From NCBI RefSeq assembly GCF_004784475.1, contig NZ_SRRT01000007.1:310001-374000 (forward strand): 64,000 bases of DNA, written 5' to 3'. The position numbers and the translations under genes are program-made. Shown one piece after another: positions 16,346-24,228 of this stretch. Each line of letters opens with the position of its first letter. The first letter of the stretch is position 1. The notes below the pieces were generated by a model. The model was given only the letters and a program-made list of their open reading frames with translations, had not been told where the DNA came from and searched no databases. The stretch comes from Streptomyces bauhiniae. GTDB taxonomy: Bacteria; Actinomycetota; Actinomycetes; Streptomycetales; Streptomycetaceae.

Positions 16346-16996
16346 TCAGTGGCGCTTGGTCGACGTTATGTGGGAGGTCAGCCAGGTCGGGAAGGTTGTC
16401 AGGTTGGGGAGGACCACGTCTGCGCCTGCCTCGGTGAGTTCCTTTTCGGTGCAGGGGCCTGTGGCCACCGCTACCGAGAGGGCTTCTGCGGCTCGGGCGC
16501 CCCGGATGTCGCCGGTGTGGTCGCCGACGTAGATGTGGGCGCCGTGTTCGCGGAGGGCTCGGGCCTTGTCCTCGGCCCACAGGTCGCCGACCACGACGTC
16601 GGGTTCGATGCCGAGGTGGGCGAGGTGGAGCTTGGCGTTGGGCTCGTACTTGGCGGTGACGACCAGGGTGCGGCCGCCGGCGGCGCGGACGGCGGCGATG
16701 GCCTCGCGGGCGCCGGTCAGGGCGAGGGTGGGGGCGATGGCGTACTCGGGGTACATCGCGCGGTACAGGTCGGCCACTGCGGGGACGTCGGCGGCCGGGA
16801 ACCAGTTCACCAGCTCCTCCGCGAGCGGCGGGCCGAGCCGGGTCACCGCGAGGTCGGCGTCCACGTACACCCCGGTCCGCTCCGACAGCGCGAGATAGCA
16901 GGCCCGGATGCCGGGCCGGGAGTCGATGAGCGTCATGTCGAGGTCGAAGCCGACGGTGGGCGCATACGCAGAGGGCACGGCAGGCATGACCGCCAT
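16346..16996 (-). CDS. HAD-superfamily hydrolase, phosphoglycolate phosphatase-like
   Basis: A 216-residue HAD phosphatase. Motif I is FDLDMTLIDS (nucleophile aspartate 18, acid/base aspartate 20), motif II is TLVVTAKY, and motif IV is YVGDHTGDIRGAR. The small alpha-helical cap between residues 25 and 90 places it with the phosphoglycolate phosphatase/beta-phosphoglucomutase type. The methionine at residue 4 (position 16987) could also be the start. The substrate cannot be assigned from sequence. Confidence 0.85.
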   Translation of the reverse strand: MAVMPAVPSAYAPTVGFDLDMTLIDSRPGIRACYLALSERTGVYVDADLAVTRLGPPLAEELVNWFPAADVPAVADLYRAMYPEYAIAPTLALTGAREAIAAVRAAGGRTLVVTAKYEPNAKLHLAHLGIEPDVVVGDLWAEDKARALREHGAHIYVGDHTGDIRGARAAEALSVAVATGPCTEKELTEAGADVVLPNLTTFPTWLTSHITSTKRH

Positions 16997-17036
16997 TGTG
17001 CCCGGCCGGGGTCAGGAGGAGAGGGGGCGGGTCCCG

Positions 17037-18020
17037 CTACCGCCTCCGCTGCGAGCGCCAGAGCAGGAACAGCGCGGAACTCACCGCCGCCCCCCGCACC
17101 ACCCACGGCCACATCTCGGCCAGCGCGTCGCTCATGTGCCCCTCGGCCACCGGGGTCCCCCAGTGCCCGGTGTCGCGTCCCCACAGGTAGCCCACCCCGG
17201 CCGCGAGGGCGAGGGCGGGCAGGACCAGTACCGCCCACTTGGTCTCGGCCGGGGTCAGCCGGCGGGAGCCGTAGGCGATGAGCCAGCCGAGGAGCAGCGC
17301 GTACCAGTTGCCCAGCACCGCCCCGGCCAGCAGCGCGGCGGCGCCCAGCAGCAGGAGGGGGTTGGTCCAGCCGGCCGTGGGGAGCGGGACGAAGCGCCGG
17401 AACCGGGAGCGCGGGACCACCTCGACGGGCTCCGCCACGACCTCCTTCGGCTTCACCAACGCTTCCTGCTCGGGCTCCTTGGGGGGACGCCGCAGCATCT
17501 CCGGGATCTCCACCCCGCCGACGAACCCCGGCACCGAGTCCGCGGCCGCCGCGCCGAACGGACCGTCCGCCACCCGCCACCAGTCGGGCCGGGTCAGCGA
17601 GTCGCCGAGTTCGTCGGCGGACGCCAGATGCGGCGGGGCGGCCCCGTCGGCCGGTACGGCGGGCCCCGGCTCGGCCGGACGTGGCCGGGGCACGGCGGCC
17701 CGCAGCCCCTTGAACCCCCTGGTCCTGCGCTCCGGCTTCTCCGGCTCCGGCTGCACGGGCACGGCGGTGGGCGGCGGCTGCGGTGCCGGGCCCTTGCCGC
17801 CCGCCGACCGCACCACGTCGTCCGGGCTGCCGAGCTGGTCCAGGATGCGGCGCACGGCGGCCGGGCTGTCCACCGTGGCGCGGGCCCGGTGCCGGTCGAT
17901 CTCGTTGCGCAGCTCGGACACCAGCCGCATGCGCGTGGACGACGGCAACTGCCGCTGCTGCGCCACGTCCCCGACACGGCTCAGATACTCGTAGACGACC
18001 TGGTCGCTCTCGATCCCCAA
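17037..18020 (-). CDS. HAAS-type N-terminal domain membrane protein
   Basis: A 327-residue protein. Residues 1-75 form an all-helical domain (VYEYLSRVGDVAQQRQLPSSTRMRLVSELRNEIDRHR...ILDQLGSPDDVV) like the HAAS/DUF1700 signalling domain. A Pro-rich linker of about 130 residues follows, then about five membrane helices. It starts with TTG at 18020, supported by GGAGGGG 8 bases upstream. HAAS proteins are often paired with PadR regulators, but none is adjacent here. Function is unknown. Confidence 0.72.
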   Translation of the reverse strand: MGIESDQVVYEYLSRVGDVAQQRQLPSSTRMRLVSELRNEIDRHRARATVDSPAAVRRILDQLGSPDDVVRSAGGKGPAPQPPPTAVPVQPEPEKPERRTRGFKGLRAAVPRPRPAEPGPAVPADGAAPPHLASADELGDSLTRPDWWRVADGPFGAAAADSVPGFVGGVEIPEMLRRPPKEPEQEALVKPKEVVAEPVEVVPRSRFRRFVPLPTAGWTNPLLLLGAAALLAGAVLGNWYALLLGWLIAYGSRRLTPAETKWAVLVLPALALAAGVGYLWGRDTGHWGTPVAEGHMSDALAEMWPWVVRGAAVSSALFLLWRSQRRR

Positions 18021-18144
18021 CGGAAACCCCTCCGGGGCGACGGCGGTTGAACCCCGTGGAGGAAGGTAGCGCAGACCGCCACCAATCGGCCCACGCGGGC
18101 GGAGCGGCCCCCCGGGACCCTCGGCCGCCGCTTGCCCCAGCCGC

Positions 18145-18150
18145 TAACGT
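18145..18150 (+). promoter_or_regulatory. -10 hexamer TAACGT for a leaderless helicase-partner transcript
   Basis: TAACGT ends 7 bp before the ATG at 18158, and no ribosome-binding site is present. It lies in the 137-bp gap between two divergent genes. Confidence 0.5.
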
Positions 18151-18157
18151 GGGTCAG

Positions 18158-20605
18158 ATGAGCCCCGAGGCATCCTCAGCCCCCCGGTCCCTTGCGGAGG
18201 CACTCCGCGCGCGGGACGACGCCTCGCTGGCCGCGCTGCTGCGCGACCGACCCGACCTCGTCGCGCCCGTGCCCACCGATCTCACCCAGCTCGCCACCCG
18301 CGCGGGCACCCGTGCCTCGGTGCTGCGGGCGCTGGAGCACCTGGACCGGTTCGCCCTCCAGGTCGCGCAGGCGCTCGCCGTCGCCCCCGACCCGGCGACC
18401 TACGACACGCTGCACGAGCTGCTGGCCGGTGACGACGGCGACCCGGCCGTGACCGAGGCCCTGCCGGACACTGTCACGGCCCTGCGCAGGCAGGCCCTGA
18501 TCTGGGGCGACGACGACCGGCTGCACCTGGTCCGCACCGCCCGCGAACTTCTCGCGCCCTCCCCCCAGCACCCCTCCCCCACCGGGCTCGGCCCGACCGT
18601 GCGGGAGGCGACGTCGGGCATGTCGCCGGGGCGGGTGCAGCAGATCGTCAACACGGCGGGGCTGCCCTCCACGCACGACCCCGTCTCCGCCGTCAACGCG
18701 CTCACCGCGCTGTTCGCCGACCGGAAGCGGATGGACGCGCTGCTCGCCGGGGCCCCGGAGGCCGCCCGCGAGGTGCTGACCCGGCTGATGTGGGGCCCGC
18801 CGTACGGCCAGGTCACCGCCGACCCCGCCGCCCATCTGCGCTGGCTGCTCGACCGGGGCCTGCTGCTGCCGACCGCGCCCGGCACCGTGGTGCTGCCCCG
18901 CGAGGTCGCGCTGCATCTGCGCGGCGGCCGGGCCCACCGGGTGCCCGAACCGGTGCCGCCCGCCGTGGAACCGTCCGTGGCCCACGCCCCCGGGATCGTG
19001 GACGCGACGGCTGCCGGGCAGGCGTACACCGCGCTCGCCACGATCGAGGAGCTGCTGAAGCACTGGGACCAGGGGGGTCCGGCCGTGCTCCGGGCGGGCG
19101 GGCTCAGCGTGCGCGACCTGAAGCGGACCGCCGTCGCCCTCGACGCGCCCGAACCGCTCGCCGCGTTCTGGATCGAGCTGGCCTACGCCGCCGGCCTGCT
19201 CGCCTCGGACGGCGCGGCCGACGAGCGCTATGCCCCCACCCCCGCCTACGACACCTGGCTGGAACGCCCCGTCGCCGAACGGTGGGGCCGCCTCGCCACC
19301 GCCTGGCTCGCCGCGACCCGCACCGCCGGGCTGATCGGCGGCCGGGACATCAAGGACCGTGCCCTGTCCGCCCTCGGTCCGGGCCTGGACCGCTCGGCCG
19401 CCCCCGAGGTACGGCACCGGGTGCTGGCCCTGCTGGCGGACCTCCCCGCCGGGGTGGCACCGGCGCCGGAGGCGGTGCTGACCCGGCTGACCTGGGAACG
19501 CCCCCTGCGCACGCCCCAGCGCGACGGCACCGAGGACCTCCGCGTCCGGCTGGCCCGCTGGACGCTGAGCGAGGCGGAACTTCTCGGTGTCACCGGCCGG
19601 GGTGCCCTCGCCGGCCACGGCCGGGCCCTGCTGGGCGCGGCCCCCGAGCCCCTCTCCGCCACGGGGCAGTCCACGGCCACCGCCGTCGGTCTCCTCGCAC
19701 CCCTCCTTCCCGAACCCCTCGACCACGTCCTGCTCCAGGCCGACCTCACCGCGGTGGCCCCCGGCCCGCTGCTGCGTCCCCTCGCCGAGACGCTCGGGGT
19801 GCTCGCGGACGTGGAGTCCAAGGGGGGCGCGACCGTGTACCGGTTCACCCCCGCCTCGGTACGCCGGGCCCTGGACGCCGGGCAGACCGCCGCCGACCTG
19901 CACGCCTTCCTCGCCCAGCACTCCCGCACCCCGGTACCGCAGCCGCTCACGTACCTCATCGACGACGTGGCCCGCAGGCACGGGCACCTGCGGGTGGGCG
20001 TCGCCTCGGCGTACGTCCGCTGCGACGACGACTCGGTGCTGAACGAGATCATCGCCGACAAGCGGGCCGCCGCGCTGCGGCTGCGCCGCCTCGCCCCGAC
20101 CGTGCTGGCCGCGCCCTGCGACCCGGCGACTCTGCTGGAGGGCCTGCGCTCGCTGGGTTACGCGCCCGCCGCCGAGTCCGCCCAGGGTGATGTGCTGATC
20201 ACTCGCGCCGACGCCCACCGCACCCCGCCGCGCACCGCCCCCGAGCCGGTGCCGGAGGGCCCGCCCGCCCCGGACAGCGTGCTGCTGACGGCCGCGGTAC
20301 GCGCCATCCGGGCCGGCGACCTGGCCGCCACCGCCCCGCTGAAGGCCCCCGGCCCGCAGCCCGCCGGCGGCGAACTCCCCCGCACCAGTCCCGCCGACAC
20401 CCTGGCCACCCTGCAGGCGGCCGTCATGACCGGCGAGGCCGTCTGGATCGGCTACGTCAACGCCGACGGCGCCGCCAGCCAGCGCGTCGTCGCCCCCATC
20501 CGCGTCGAGGGCGGCTTCGTCACCGCCTACGACCACACCGCCGACGAGGTCCGCACCTACCCCCTGCACCGGATCACCGGGGTGGCGGAGCTGGCGGAGG
20601 ACTGA
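18158..20605 (+). CDS. Helicase-associated (XPB partner) protein
   Basis: An 815-residue protein of the kind annotated as helicase C-terminal (XPB/Ssl2-like) domain-containing in actinobacteria. It lacks Walker A and DEAD motifs. It is helical and Leu/Ala-rich, with winged-helix-like segments, and ends in a WYL-like stretch (AVWIGYVNADGAASQRVVAPIRVEGGFVTAYDH). It sits 82 bp upstream of the XPB helicase gene on the same strand, a conserved pair, so the two likely act in the same DNA-repair complex. The biochemical role of this family is not established. Confidence 0.82.
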   Translation: MSPEASSAPRSLAEALRARDDASLAALLRDRPDLVAPVPTDLTQLATRAGTRASVLRALEHLDRFALQVAQALAVAPDPATYDTLHELLAGDDGDPAVTEALPDTVTALRRQALIWGDDDRLHLVRTARELLAPSPQHPSPTGLGPTVREATSGMSPGRVQQIVNTAGLPSTHDPVSAVNALTALFADRKRMDALLAGAPEAAREVLTRLMWGPPYGQVTADPAAHLRWLLDRGLLLPTAPGTVVLPREVALHLRGGRAHRVPEPVPPAVEPSVAHAPGIVDATAAGQAYTALATIEELLKHWDQGGPAVLRAGGLSVRDLKRTAVALDAPEPLAAFWIELAYAAGLLASDGAADERYAPTPAYDTWLERPVAERWGRLATAWLAATRTAGLIGGRDIKDRALSALGPGLDRSAAPEVRHRVLALLADLPAGVAPAPEAVLTRLTWERPLRTPQRDGTEDLRVRLARWTLSEAELLGVTGRGALAGHGRALLGAAPEPLSATGQSTATAVGLLAPLLPEPLDHVLLQADLTAVAPGPLLRPLAETLGVLADVESKGGATVYRFTPASVRRALDAGQTAADLHAFLAQHSRTPVPQPLTYLIDDVARRHGHLRVGVASAYVRCDDDSVLNEIIADKRAAALRLRRLAPTVLAAPCDPATLLEGLRSLGYAPAAESAQGDVLITRADAHRTPPRTAPEPVPEGPPAPDSVLLTAAVRAIRAGDLAATAPLKAPGPQPAGGELPRTSPADTLATLQAAVMTGEAVWIGYVNADGAASQRVVAPIRVEGGFVTAYDHTADEVRTYPLHRITGVAELAED

Positions 20606-20687
20606 CCGCGAGGACCCGCCTTCCGGCCCCCGTATCAGGCGGGCATCAGGCACACTGGAGGTTTGGCCGCGCGGAAGGATGGCACAC

Positions 20688-22343
20688 GTGAACGGTCCGC
20701 TGATCGTCCAGTCCGACAAGACCCTGCTCCTGGAAGTCGACCACGAGCGGGCCGACGAGTGCCGTCGGGCCATCGCGCCCTTCGCGGAGCTGGAACGGGC
20801 CCCGGAGCACATCCACACCTACCGGCTCACCCCGCTCGGCCTGTGGAACGCGCGGGCCGCCGGGCACGACGCCGAGCAGGTCGTCGACGCGCTGGTGCAG
20901 TACAGCCGGTATCCCGTGCCGCACGCCCTGCTGGTCGACATCGCCGAGACCATGGACCGGTACGGCCGGCTCACCCTGAGCAAGCACCCGGCGCACGGGC
21001 TGGTCCTCACCACCACCGACCGGCCGGTGCTGGAGGAGATCCTGCGCTCCAAGCGGGTCACCCCGCTGGTCGGCAACCGGATCGACCCGGACACCGTGGC
21101 CGTGCACCCCTCCGAGCGGGGGCAGATCAAGCAGACCCTGCTCAAGCTGGGCTGGCCCGCCGAGGACCTCGCCGGATATGTGGACGGCGAGGCGCACCCG
21201 ATCGACCTGCGCGAGGACGGCTGGGCGCTGCGTCCGTACCAGAAGCAGGCCGTGGAGAACTTCTGGCACGGCGGCAGCGGTGTCGTGGTGCTGCCCTGCG
21301 GTGCGGGCAAGACGCTGGTCGGCGCCGGGGCGATGGCGCAGGCCGGGTCGACCACGCTGATCCTGGTCACCAACACCGTGTCCGCCCGGCAGTGGAAGCA
21401 CGAGCTGGTGAAGCGGACCTCGCTGACCGAGGACGAGATCGGCGAGTACAGCGGCACCAGGAAGGAGATCCGGCCGGTCACCATCGCCACCTATCAGGTG
21501 CTGACCACCCGCCGGAAGGGTGTCTACCCGCACCTCGAACTCTTCGACTCCCGTGACTGGGGTCTGATCGTCTACGACGAGGTCCATCTGCTGCCCGCTC
21601 CTGTCTTCAAGTTCACCGCCGATCTCCAGGCCCGCCGCCGCCTCGGTCTGACCGCGACCCTGGTGCGCGAGGACGGCCGCGAGTCCGATGTGTTCTCCCT
21701 GATCGGGCCCAAGCGGTTCGACGCGCCGTGGAAGGAGATCGAGGCGCAGGGCTACATCGCGCCCGCCGACTGTGTCGAGGTCCGGGTGAACCTCACCGAC
21801 TCCGAGCGGCTCGCCTACGCCACCGCCGAGACCGAGGACAAGTACCGCTTCTGTGCCACCACCGCGACCAAGCGGAAGGTCACGGAGGCGATCGTGCGCC
21901 GGTTCGCCGGGCAGCAGGTCCTCGTGATCGGCCAGTACATCGACCAGTTGGACGAGCTGGGCGAGCATCTGAACGCGCCCGTGATCAAGGGCGAGACCTC
22001 CAACGCCCAGCGGGAGAAGCTCTTCGACGCCTTCCGTGAGGGCGAGATCAGCGTGCTGGTCGTCTCCAAGGTCGCCAACTTCTCCATCGACCTGCCCGAG
22101 GCGACGGTCGCCATCCAGGTCTCCGGCACCTTCGGCTCCCGGCAGGAGGAGGCCCAGCGGCTCGGCCGGGTGCTGCGGCCCAAGGCGGACGGCCACCGGG
22201 CCCACTTCTACTCGGTCGTCGCCCGCGACACGATCGACCAGGACTTCGCGGCCCACCGCCAGCGCTTCCTGGCCGAACAGGGCTACGCCTACCGGATCGT
22301 CGACGCCGACGAGATCCTGGCGGAGGGCACGAAGGAGAACTAG
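20688..22343 (+). CDS. DNA repair helicase XPB
   Basis: A 551-residue superfamily 2 helicase. An N-terminal domain (residues 1-170) precedes Walker A PCGAGKT (lysine 208), the DEVH box at residues 297-300, motif III RRRLGLTATLVREDG, and the C-terminal motifs VSKVANFSIDLPEA and QRLGRVLRP. This is bacterial XPB, a 3'-5' helicase of the archaeal/eukaryotic TFIIH type. The GTG at 20688 is preferred because AAGGA is 8 bases upstream, whereas the in-frame ATG at 20679 lies within one base of GGAAGG. It is paired with the upstream helicase-associated gene. Confidence 0.93.
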   Translation: MNGPLIVQSDKTLLLEVDHERADECRRAIAPFAELERAPEHIHTYRLTPLGLWNARAAGHDAEQVVDALVQYSRYPVPHALLVDIAETMDRYGRLTLSKHPAHGLVLTTTDRPVLEEILRSKRVTPLVGNRIDPDTVAVHPSERGQIKQTLLKLGWPAEDLAGYVDGEAHPIDLREDGWALRPYQKQAVENFWHGGSGVVVLPCGAGKTLVGAGAMAQAGSTTLILVTNTVSARQWKHELVKRTSLTEDEIGEYSGTRKEIRPVTIATYQVLTTRRKGVYPHLELFDSRDWGLIVYDEVHLLPAPVFKFTADLQARRRLGLTATLVREDGRESDVFSLIGPKRFDAPWKEIEAQGYIAPADCVEVRVNLTDSERLAYATAETEDKYRFCATTATKRKVTEAIVRRFAGQQVLVIGQYIDQLDELGEHLNAPVIKGETSNAQREKLFDAFREGEISVLVVSKVANFSIDLPEATVAIQVSGTFGSRQEEAQRLGRVLRPKADGHRAHFYSVVARDTIDQDFAAHRQRFLAEQGYAYRIVDADEILAEGTKEN

Positions 22344-22350
22344 GGCCCGG

Positions 22351-22560
22351 CTATGGGTCCCCGAGGGCGTCCCCGTATCTGCGGTGGACGCCCGCCTCCT
22401 CGCCGTACTCGCCGAGTATGACCACGCCGAAGGCGGCCTGCGCGTAGACCTTGATCGCGCGCAGGGCCTCGCCCAGGACGTGACGGTGGTGTGCGCCGCC
22501 GGCCACCGCGGTGGCTCCGGACGGACGGGGTGGGGCGGGGTGAAGGATCGCTGCGCTCAT
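22351..22560 (-). CDS. Small conserved hypothetical protein
   Basis: A 69-residue protein whose centre (HRHVLGEALRAIKVYAQAAFGVVILGEYGEEAG) looks like a real amphipathic or hydrophobic helix rather than shadow coding. Similar short proteins occur in other Streptomyces (from memory). It is convergent with the XPB gene, 7 bp from its stop. Function is unknown. An inverted repeat at 22577-22595 lies just upstream. Confidence 0.5.
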   Translation of the reverse strand: MSAAILHPAPPRPSGATAVAGGAHHRHVLGEALRAIKVYAQAAFGVVILGEYGEEAGVHRRYGDALGDP

Positions 22561-22576
22561 GTCTCCATGGTGAGAC

Positions 22577-22595
22577 TTCCGGCATAAGTCCGGAA
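22577..22595. promoter_or_regulatory. TTCCGG-N7-CCGGAA inverted repeat
   Basis: A perfect 6-bp inverted repeat with a 7-base spacer, 17 bp upstream of the small minus-strand gene. It may be an operator or a weak hairpin. Confidence 0.3.
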
Positions 22596-22712
22596 TACAC
22601 CCACGGGTCGGTTCTCCAAGCGATCCCTCTGCACCCGAGGGTGGAGCCCGCCCCTACGCCCCGCCGCACAAACCCCCTAGGGGTAGGCGCTCCGGTTCGC
22701 TCACGACATCGC

Positions 22713-23984
22713 TCACGACCCGTCCGCGCGCACGGCGTAGACGTACCGCTTCCCCGCGTACTCGCTGAGGTTCCAGATCACCGACTCGGCGAACGACCAG
22801 CCCGAGGCCCCGCTGGTGTGATAGCTGAGGTCCTCGCAGCCGATGGCCAGGTTGCCCACCGTGCTCGCGGTCGAGGCGCCCGAGGTGAAGGTGCGCAGCG
22901 CGCCCGTGCCGGAGGGGCCGTTGCTGACCGAGAGGTAGTGCTTGCTGTTGCGGGAGACGACGCCCTGGATCTTCTTCTGGGCGACCGTGACCGCCTCGCT
23001 CGGCGTGCCCGAGGACAGCGAGCGGGTGGTGTAGTCGAGGTTCCAGCGCACGACCTTCGGCGTGGTGGTGGGCGCGCCCGTACCGGTCCACGAGGTGCCC
23101 GAGTAGTCGACCGCGCCGGCCTCGGAGTACTCGCTGACCACCAGGCTGTCCGGGGTGCTGGCGCGGTCGAGGCCGATCGCCGAGTAGCGCAGGTACTTGC
23201 CGGTGTTGTCGTAGGCGCCGCTCTGCGGGAGCACGTACGAATAGCCGTAGCCGTAGTAGGTGCCGTCGACCAGGCCGCAGGAGTCGGCCTGGGTGGTGTC
23301 GACCTGGAAGAGGGTGTTGAGGTCGAAGACGCGCAGGCCCTTGTAGGTGTCGACGACGTACAGCAGGTTGCCGTACCAGAGGATGCCGCCGGCGTGCTTG
23401 CGTATGGGGTTGAAGGAGAACTCGCCGGCGGCGGTCTTCACCGGCTCGACCAGCAGGACGTGGCGGTAGGTGGGCGCGGAGGCGGAGTTGTAGTTGACGA
23501 AGGTGAGCCGCAGGCCCTTGTCGAGGGGGTAGTTGTCCGTGCCGTTGCCGTCCGGGTCGGTCTCGAAGTACCAGGAGACCAGGACGGCCTTGTTGCTGCC
23601 GCCGTCGGGGTAGACGCCGTTGCCGTAGGCGTCGGCGCTGGTGGTGACGCCCTGCGGAATCCAGTAGTCGACGGCCTGGTCGCCGCTGTCCCAGGTGAAG
23701 CCGGCCTCGAACGCCTGGGCTGTGCCCGCGCTGGTGAGGCGGGTGGCCTTGCGGTTGGTGTCGGCGAGGACGGCGGTCGCGTCGGCCTTGGCCAGCTTGG
23801 CCGCCAGGCCCGCGTTCAGGTCGGCGAACTCCCCGTAGGAGTTGCCCGTACGGGTGGTGAGGGCGAACTGCGCCGGGTCGATGGTGGCGGCGTACGCGGT
23901 GGCGGGCGCGAGGAGGGCACTCGCCGCTCCGGCGAACGGTGCGGCGGCGATTCCCCGGAGGATGTTTCTGCGCGTCATGGACAT
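22713..23984 (-). CDS. Tat-secreted protein of unknown function
   Basis: A 423-residue exported protein with a twin-arginine signal (TRRNILRGIAAAPFAGAASALL, cleavage near AYA-A). The mature part has aromatic, Gly/Asp-rich repeats such as KHAGGILWYGNLLYVVDTYKGLRVFDL, suggesting a beta-propeller-like fold of secreted Streptomyces proteins. No catalytic motif is recognised. The ATG at 23984 is preferred because TACGTT ends 7 bp before it, so the transcript is probably leaderless. The alternative ATG at 23978 is also possible. Confidence 0.75.
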   Translation of the reverse strand: MSMTRRNILRGIAAAPFAGAASALLAPATAYAATIDPAQFALTTRTGNSYGEFADLNAGLAAKLAKADATAVLADTNRKATRLTSAGTAQAFEAGFTWDSGDQAVDYWIPQGVTTSADAYGNGVYPDGGSNKAVLVSWYFETDPDGNGTDNYPLDKGLRLTFVNYNSASAPTYRHVLLVEPVKTAAGEFSFNPIRKHAGGILWYGNLLYVVDTYKGLRVFDLNTLFQVDTTQADSCGLVDGTYYGYGYSYVLPQSGAYDNTGKYLRYSAIGLDRASTPDSLVVSEYSEAGAVDYSGTSWTGTGAPTTTPKVVRWNLDYTTRSLSSGTPSEAVTVAQKKIQGVVSRNSKHYLSVSNGPSGTGALRTFTSGASTASTVGNLAIGCEDLSYHTSGASGWSFAESVIWNLSEYAGKRYVYAVRADGS

Positions 23985-23991
23985 GGCGGCG

Positions 23992-23997
23992 AACGTA
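23992..23997 (-). promoter_or_regulatory. -10 hexamer TACGTT for a leaderless Tat-protein transcript
   Basis: On the minus strand TACGTT ends 7 bp before the ATG at 23984. Confidence 0.4.
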
Positions 23998-24080
23998 CGT
24001 CCTACATGATCGGCCACACAAGCGCGCCAGTTCGACTCCGGAGCGGTACCGGACGGGATTCGGACGCGCCCCGATATTCA

Positions 24081-24111
24081 TTGGCCCCGCCCCGCCCGAC
24101 CCGCCTACAAT
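24081..24111 (+). promoter_or_regulatory. Candidate promoter of the HelR-like gene
   Basis: TTGGCC (24081-24086) and TACAAT (24106-24111) are separated by 19 bp and precede the start codon by 117 bp. The -10 is close to the vegetative consensus but the spacer is long. I looked for, but did not recognise, a rifampicin-associated inverted repeat in this leader. Confidence 0.4.
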
Positions 24112-24228
24112 CTCCGCTCTTGCCCGCCTCCCCTCGGAGTGCCGCCGCCCGGCCGGTAACCGGACGGCACCCTTAAGGCCGCATCCGGCCTCGTGACCAC
24201 GCAGCAGGTACCAACCGGAGGCACTCCC